Positions 57,011-64,000 of a stretch of DNA of 64,000 nt are shown here, one piece after another. Every line of letters begins with the position of its first letter. The first letter of the stretch is position 1. The translations under genes and the position numbers were made by a program. The notes beneath the pieces were generated by a model that worked only from the letters and a program-made list of their open reading frames with translations, had not been told where the DNA came from and did not search any database. Location: contig CM067357.1 in the NCBI GenBank assembly GCA_034190875.2, forward strand, positions 23,002,644 to 23,066,643, written 5' to 3'. The stretch comes from Urechis unicinctus (Eukaryota > Annelida > Polychaeta > Xenopneusta > Urechidae).

Positions 57011-58410
57011 TAATCAGAACATATTTAGCATGCATAAGCGACGTTTTGCAGCACGCGTACTTATAAACCGATGATTGGGTGTTGCGCTCTTGACGTACAT
57101 GAAGTTGGATCGTTTCCATGTGTATCCTTTTGTCGTTCATGATTACGCAGCTTCTCTGTGTATCCGATAATAGTTGATGCCAAGCCGTTTGATCAAATTA
57201 GCAAGCGGTTGGAAAGGCCCTTCAACTGAATACATAGGCTCATCAAGATTGTTGCAAACCAAGATAACATTAATCAAGATATTGATGCAAAGCCAAGTAG
57301 ATTTGCCTCATGTGTCTGTAATCTTGACAGTGACGTCGTTCATGAATATTGGGGCACAATTGTTACGACGAGACCTGATTGAAAACCCGTGTCCATCTAT
57401 ACCAAATGTTATATCACTAACCTCTAACAGCGTAACCAAACCGCGGTGGTTTATACTATAGCTTGTACTGCTGTTACTGCACTAACCGCAATATTGCACT
57501 CATATAACGATCTTCATTGATTCAACCTAATTATGTCTTTCTGTGTGCAGCAAACAACATAATGTGCCGTATTGGTAATGTAACGTATGCAAGTATTAAA
57601 GACACGATAACACTGTCATGGTCGGATAGATCTCAAGGCTGAAATGCAATGTAGATAATATTTGCGCATTTTAAACAAGGCTACCTCATATGCAGCTATC
57701 ATTGATTATTGTTATCCTACAAGACGATTTTAGATCAGCGACTTAAATATATATTATTAAGATGAGATACTTGGTAAGTCCACCTCGGTATAAATCACTG
57801 ACAGCGTGTTTAAATGTGTTTGAGGAGTCAGAACTTTACTGCACCCGTAAACGTTCACCAATGACTGATGTCTCTTTCCCTCTGTAAATTCTGAATGAAC
57901 CCATGCAGGATATATAAATGGGACCGTTCTTGTCCAGTTTTGCTGATGAGATATACAATATCGCGTGGCTCTTATGTTTGTTCAAGTGTTCAATGATGTA
58001 CCAGGTTTTTCAGGATAATTACGATTTTAAATTTCATACGCGCCTTCATGATTTTATGTGTGGCAGATATTGCATTCACCGTGAATGAGGCACAGACCCA
58101 CAACAACGCATTAGAAGTTGATTAGCTTAGATATACGGTATAAGACGAAGAGGCTTACTAATTCGGTTGAATGATCCGACACCTCGTTGTGGCTGTGTTT
58201 CGATTAGAATCCATTTATGTTATAGCATTAATTTGATTTAGTGGTAACCAAAGTGATGTTACTGCGATGGCTGGAAATTAACGAGCAGCAAAGCAGATAA
58301 TGACAATGTAAATGAAGTCCTCGTAGATTATATATCAACTCATGCTACATCTTTAGATCATGGTACTCTAAAAGAGCGAATTGATTTTCACATAAGATTT
58401 AATGGACGTT
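57011..58410. other. Gene-free stretch
   Basis: The longest frame is 95 codons (57174-57461, +). Nothing recognised. Confidence 0.4.
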
Positions 58411-58413
58411 TCT

Positions 58414-58439
58414 GAGTAATGGACGCTGGTCCATTACTC
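58414..58439. other. Perfect 11-base stem, 4-base loop hairpin
   Basis: gagtaatggac (58414-58424) and gtccattactc (58429-58439) flank gctg. It lies at the left edge of a block repeated at 62.97 kb. No T run follows and no host terminator role is implied. Confidence 0.8.
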
Positions 58440-58600
58440 CGTCTATATGTGTATGGCACAGTGTCGTCTTTTCGATAGTGGCAGATAACATGTTGGAGCA
58501 CTTGCTTCACTCACAGTGACTTGGAAGGACGCTGGGTGTGGGATTTGTGGCAGTATGGAAAATATTCTGCCACGCTCTATCAGATGCGGTAAGGCAAGGC
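58440..58600 (+). repeat. Short repeat matching 62970-63140
   Basis: The stretch around 58508-58580 matches 63048-63122. Landmarks are cactcacagtgac and gtgtgggatt with their counterparts, and aatattctgccacgc in both copies. Confidence 0.7.
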
Positions 58601-58609
58601 TGCCAGTTC

Positions 58610-61600
58610 ATGTTTGAAGGAAAATAAATGAAAGGACACAGACATTCTTTGAGAAGACTTATTGTGGTTGCCTTATTTTGTTTCATTGATCAATATATTT
58701 GTAGTATTGACCAGAATTGCAATAGTGTAATGATATCTTGCATGGTCGGCTGCCCAATCAATGATAATGAATATTTTAGGTATATAAAGCAATTTCAAAG
58801 TACTTTTGCTGGTAAATGGTAAAATCGTTTGCTTGATTTGCCACATGTATTGTCGCACATGTTACCTGCGGCACGCAATGAAGTCATGTAAAATCACCTA
58901 AGTGAAGATAGTTGGATCCAAAGGATGAGTATTGTTTGTCAAGATTGTTGTGCAACGCCTCAACAATAAAACTCTAGCTGCATACAGATAAATGCTGTTC
59001 CTGGTTGATGAGTGACCACAAGGGTACATATGTAAAGTCGATAACATGTTGTTGTTGTTGCCAATTATGATTATGACAAAAGTTTGGATATACAAATGTT
59101 GTAACGCTAACCATTTAATATATAATAATCCAGGGTAAGATAGATTACCTCTAACAGGCCCAACACGATACAGTGAATTGGCGGTCAGATACGTGTTGTA
59201 TGAAATGAGCATAGTGAGTGGATAAGTCTTGTGTCGCATTCGAAGTTTTATGAGGTGGCAATATATTCTTATCCTGGTGGTTGTGAGTGGTAAGGTAGTA
59301 TAATCACTGCAAGTAGTGGCGAAATAGCTCACCGCATCATTTGATTGGAAATTACGTAATGTGTTTTAGAAAAATCATCAGCAAACCACAATTGAGACAC
59401 ACTCAACCTTATGACATACTAAAGCGAAACTGCAATGCTATCAAGGGTCAGCGTCCGGGGTTCCAACAAACTGTGTATTAAAATCCCGATGAAAAACACA
59501 AACATTAATTCAGTACAATCGGAATTGACCACCTGAACACACGCGATTCAGATGTTTACAACATCGAAGCTAACCCTGGCAAAAGAGCTTGTCAATAACC
59601 GTCCGCATCGATGCTTACACTAGGCAGCATTAACCAGCCTCAGCGTCAACATGAAAGGCCAAAACTAGCAGGTGCTAAATGGTGATGCGGGCTTTCATGT
59701 TTTAATTGAATTAAGCTGCGTCAAATGCCACGGAACGCATACAATCGCATATGAACAAAATATATTTGTTAGGGTATTAGATTAACTTCATCCTTATTTA
59801 CGTTATCCCCACTGCCTAAATCTAAACGCAGTCAACTGCGGGAAGGTGGTGATGGGAATTTAAAATTGTCGCCAAAGAACTGTTCTTAATACATCTTATG
59901 GGTAAACACCAATGCACAGATGTAAATTATATAACATAACGTTTGATAAAGAAACTAGCTAATGAAAGTCAATACCTCGCGCCACTACACGAAATTAATA
60001 TTTATATAAATACATATGACGGATTGATGTCAATACAAAATTAATAACTGAACAACAACAACACAACTCACTGAATAATCGTTACTGCGACAATAACCAA
60101 ACCACTTTAAATATGGTTAACCATAGAAGCCCTCTGAACCTATCAACCAAAAACAGCTTTATAGATGTCACTATTGATGCTTGAAAAAGAGCTATGGTAA
60201 TAGGCATAATTGATCAAATAAAGTACAAAATAAATAAGCAAACCAATTATTTATCATACTGCAATGCAGTGTTAGGTTATTAACGCCCAACACAAGGTGC
60301 AGAAAAAGGGTGTTATTATCGTAGATGATGAAGGGCGTTAGAGATCAGCACGTAATATATTTAATGTTTTTAAAACCTATGTTTACAAAGTGTGTTATGG
60401 ATCATTTTACCACTTATATTGTGCTGAAAATTTGACGAACAATGTGTTACTTGCGATGCAATATGCGTACTACACAAGAAGCATCTGTTCTGTTGAGAAA
60501 TTCCAGATATATCCCCACCATAGTCTTAGCCTATACAGGCTGTAATGTTTCAGGTCATATTATCAATAGAAACTGGTCGGCAACATAAATATTTGTCGTT
60601 TAATCAGATCTTCAAACATTTATTTTTGAAAGGGCTATTATTTCAATTGTATGTTTTATATGTACACTCATGAAAATGTGTCAACTCATTTTACTATGAT
60701 AATTTATTACAAGATGATGTGCACCAATGCATTACTTTAAATGTTTTGGGTTTACTGATTATATCAATGTTCAAATATGTGGGAGCACAAGTATTTCTCA
60801 TTTTCTTCTTTCATATGCATTCGAATTAAATGTTTTACATATCCTTTGGCCAAACAATTATATGAATGATGATAATGCCAATAAACGCACTCCGTCTCAG
60901 TGAGGCAGTTTTTACAAATCGTAAATATACTTATAGCGTAAAATGAGGTACTGTAAGTTAAAATTGTTCGCTATGACGAAAGGATAAACCAAGACATCTT
61001 TAGAGCGTACTTTGAGTGTAACCTTTGCAAGTAGCACAAGCTTGTTATCATTTGCAAGCCTACGCCAAAGCTGATCATAATTATTTACTGGAGGATCTTT
61101 AGGTGCGATATTATGCATTAGAACCGCGAAAGTATAGTAAGACTAGAAACATTGGATCAATTACGACATGAAAGCTTACAATAGGTGTTTGATGCTGTAA
61201 AAATGACTTACTCTCTTTACTTTTTAATGGTACGTAGACAGCAGTCAAATAGTGAATAATTCATTTAAGCGCCTTTATCGATGTGGGCTCAATTGTTTAT
61301 GCCATGTGCTCGCCAGTTGTATGCTCCACATGAAAAGCGTATTGATTATCAGTAAATCGTACCTGCGTAAGCGAGTATGGGTGCATTGTTATATCAATTG
61401 TTCGGCTGAGACTCCTTATGTAAGACCAAAACACAATGAAATAAAAGCTGGTGAGGCTCTTTACTGCAGCTGCGAATGACTACGGGAAAGCAGCTCAGGG
61501 AACAATGATATGTGGCTGGTACACAGTATGTTGAACTAGCAGCTGCCGTGCTATTTGTTAACGTCACAATAACCACTCAGAGCTCATGTCTCTGCTAGCA

Positions 61601-62960
61601 ATGCTGTCATACTGCGAGAAATACATTGCATTGCTATAGCTCAGTTGAGTGGGTTTCTTTGTGGATGTGAACTACTGTTCTGAGAACAGAGGCCCTGCAT
61701 GCTCTCATGACCGTGAACCTCTCACATTATATCCACTGAACAATTGGTAAGGCGGAGAACGCTATGAAATATAACAGATGTAGTGTTCATGAGCTGCTAT
61801 GCATCAGGCAACAGTCGGGGTGCCATACATTGTGGTAGTCTCATATGGACTTCTGCAAATCATTAAGCTTTATATATAAAACTTACAATCAAATTTAAAT
61901 TGCTGTATTATTACAACCGAATAAGTCTTAAAATATAAAATATGAGCCTGCATATGGAAGTGTCTACTTTACACCAATGAAAGCATTAAAAGCACGTTTG
62001 GCAAATGTTAGAGAGGAACTATATTGGTGCTCGCTAACTGTTTGTGTGCGAATCGCTTGAATCGGAAGCTTGAAATTTGAATATGAACCATTGCGTGGAC
62101 AACGTAAATTATAAATATAAAAGCACTTTAAGTCTGATTGCCAAATTGCCAACACAGTGCAACAATAGCTGGACGTACAGAAGACTAGAAATCACAGCAT
62201 TCAAGCGTAGAAGTGGTATGATGGCGTGGAATATAAATGTTGAGGTCTATTCCTCTGAGCCTTAATTTGTATTGCTATACAAAACAAAACTTGACATCGC
62301 TGCAAGCAACATCCAAGCTATAATCAACGATTTGTTTAACTAAAGTTAACATATGTAACGCTTCTGTCTTTCTTCCGTTATTTCAACGGCAACACCACAT
62401 TGAGATCGAAGGAACATTATGTTGTGTAGTTCTGCGTCGGAAATACGTATTGTGAAATCGGTAAATCTTCGTGCAGCGCCTGGAATGCAATAATACAGCG
62501 CAGCACCATCTACTTATGCAGTACACTTTCCCAGGCTAGATATAAGAATGTCGTACTTCGTATGCTGTGTAAGGACACATAAATTGTCGTTGCTGATTAG
62601 AATAATATGTTTCAAATATCACAAGCATGCAGTATATTGCCATATCGTTCATTACCGTGTGAAAAACGAATGTGCTTTAATCGATATGCGCCTACAAATG
62701 ACTCCATTAACTAATGCTAACACTTCAGCGTTGTCGGGAAATTCATGTTGCCTCACTTCGGCTGCATGATAGCTACTATATATTACCCATACACATGTTA
62801 CGAAATAATCGTATTTATGGCTGTGTTAATTCGACTGCTATAATTAGCATCGTGTCCAGCCAAGCAGCCGTTATAGATAAGACAGTATTTACTCGTAAAA
62901 TGTTTCTTTCATCTTACTTCTCATGAATAAATCACATTTCCAAGGAAGTAGCTGCTTTTT
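58610..62960. other. Gene-free stretch
   Basis: The longest frame is 144 codons (58898-59332, -). About one frame of that length is expected by chance, and it shows no motif. Nothing else was assigned. Confidence 0.4.
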
Positions 62961-62969
62961 TACCGTGAG

Positions 62970-63140
62970 ACCATTACACTAAGTGTTTTGGGAACAGATT
63001 TGCCGTTAAGTGGATGCAAGTAGGTTTAAAACCTGGTTGAGCAGCTACTGCACTCACGGTGACGTGGAAGGCAACTGGCTGTGGGATTGTAAGAAATATA
63101 CGTAAATATTCTGCCACGCATTACTTTTGACACCTATTGT
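62970..63140 (+). repeat. Short repeat matching 58440-58600
   Basis: This is the direct partner of the 58.4-kb block. Unlike that copy, it lacks the flanking 11-base hairpin. Confidence 0.7.
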
Positions 63141-64000
63141 GCTCACCTTAATGATGTTCATGTTGTCGTCTACCATGCTTATAAGTACAACACAAAGATG
63201 ATTATAGGTCCACATATCTTTATTTTAATGCAAATGCCCTTTAAATTCCGACTCGATGCAAACATTACAATATCGACTGTGTATTTGACTAACATGCATA
63301 GTGATAGAAATAATCCTGATAATTATATTTGCGACTGCTTCGAAAGGTTTTCGTAGTGCACAAGTGATGTAACACAGTCTGTACATGCAGTCAGAAGTGT
63401 CAAGATAGCTGTTCCCAAAATTTTTTGGAGCACAAAATATACATTGTTACACATGTAGGTAGGAGCCGGATATTCTCGACCTATAGGTTTCGTAGCTCAT
63501 CGAGATGACTTCTGAACGACGATCAAATTCCAATCAACAGTTTGCTAGTCTAATGCAATTTCCAATAAAGCTGCATTATTATCAAGTAGGTGTAACACAC
63601 ACACACACTATGAACGCGTTGTTACGTGTTTTGATGAACATCATGTTGTTCAAAAACTTATGGGATGAATTAATTGTAGTATTGCTAATGTATTGCGGGT
63701 GTTATATGCCCGGATATATATCACATGTCCAAATTCATAACAATCGGTCACATGTTTACTGTTCAATCAAATAGTGCGATGCTTCACCAGTCGCATATCA
63801 CGAGCAAGTGAAATTAATCTTTCTCCTCGGTCTTACACATTATTGGCATATTGAGGAACATATCTTATCATCAAGTTTGCACGCTGTAATTCTTGCGCGG
63901 CATACAGAGTCTCTAAACAGCTTGTGAGAGTTCATATTTTGGCAGATAGTTGTTATACGGTAATTCCGTTCTTTCGTCAGAAGAGATATTCGTCGCTTCC
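63141..64000. other. Gene-free end of the window
   Basis: An 89-codon frame (63505-63774, +) and a 14-base CA run near 63596-63609 are the only items. Neither supports a gene. Confidence 0.4.

Noticed and set aside
58898-59332. 144-codon minus-strand frame
   Set aside because: About one frame of this length is expected by chance. It shows no motif, no second copy and no splice context.

Overview
The window looks like intergenic DNA from a nuclear eukaryotic genome, most likely an animal. It is AT-rich, with long (AT)n, (CA)n and (GA)n microsatellites and a gap of exactly 100 N. It has no bacterial-style gene packing; nearly all open frames are of a length expected by chance. The only recognisable protein fragment is the 3' end of a non-LTR retrotransposon reverse transcriptase (about 21.29-21.62 kb, minus strand), of the jockey/CR1-like sort common in invertebrate animals. 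I see no tRNA, rRNA, CRISPR array or confidently identified host gene. All repeat alignments were made by eye, so block edges are good to a few tens of bases and identities are rough (often about 75-85%).

The main content is a mosaic of old, mutually homologous repeat blocks in both orientations. One large family, called U here, accounts for most of 1-20.9 kb and again 52.6-57.0 kb. Its pieces are: 1-1365 (+), 1880-1969 plus 2661-4110 (+), 4785-7300 (-), 8010-9480 (-), 9750-10190 (+), 10850-12500 (+), 13780-14955 (+), 16860-17075 and 17890-20860 (-), and 52640-57010 (-). Different copies overlap different parts, so one ancestral unit of several kb (perhaps 7-8 kb) can be inferred. The copies differ by indels of 0.5-1.3 kb. 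No intact ORF is visibly shared among them, so U is either a non-autonomous or dead mobile element or an old segmental duplication.

Smaller homologous groups lie elsewhere: 30.70-31.68 kb with 49.08-49.76 and 49.95-50.45 kb; 36.27-37.13 kb with 47.70-48.31 kb (inverted); 27.70-27.86 with 46.18-46.35 kb; and 58.44-58.60 with 62.97-63.14 kb. Microsatellite blocks are at 2.04-2.67, 4.33-4.58, 23.96-24.09, 29.66-29.78, 35.46-35.95, 39.91-40.27, 41.62-42.04, 42.39-42.84 and 48.60-48.73 kb.

One low-confidence host-gene candidate is a two-exon model at 36803-37473, with a good Kozak ATG, a GTGAGT donor and a pyrimidine-rich acceptor that keep frame. It would encode 152 residues with nine cysteines and resembles nothing I recognise. 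The other long stretches (21.9-23.9, 24.1-27.7, 31.7-35.4, 42.9-46.2, 50.5-52.6, 57.0-58.4, 58.6-62.9 kb) hold nothing I can assign.
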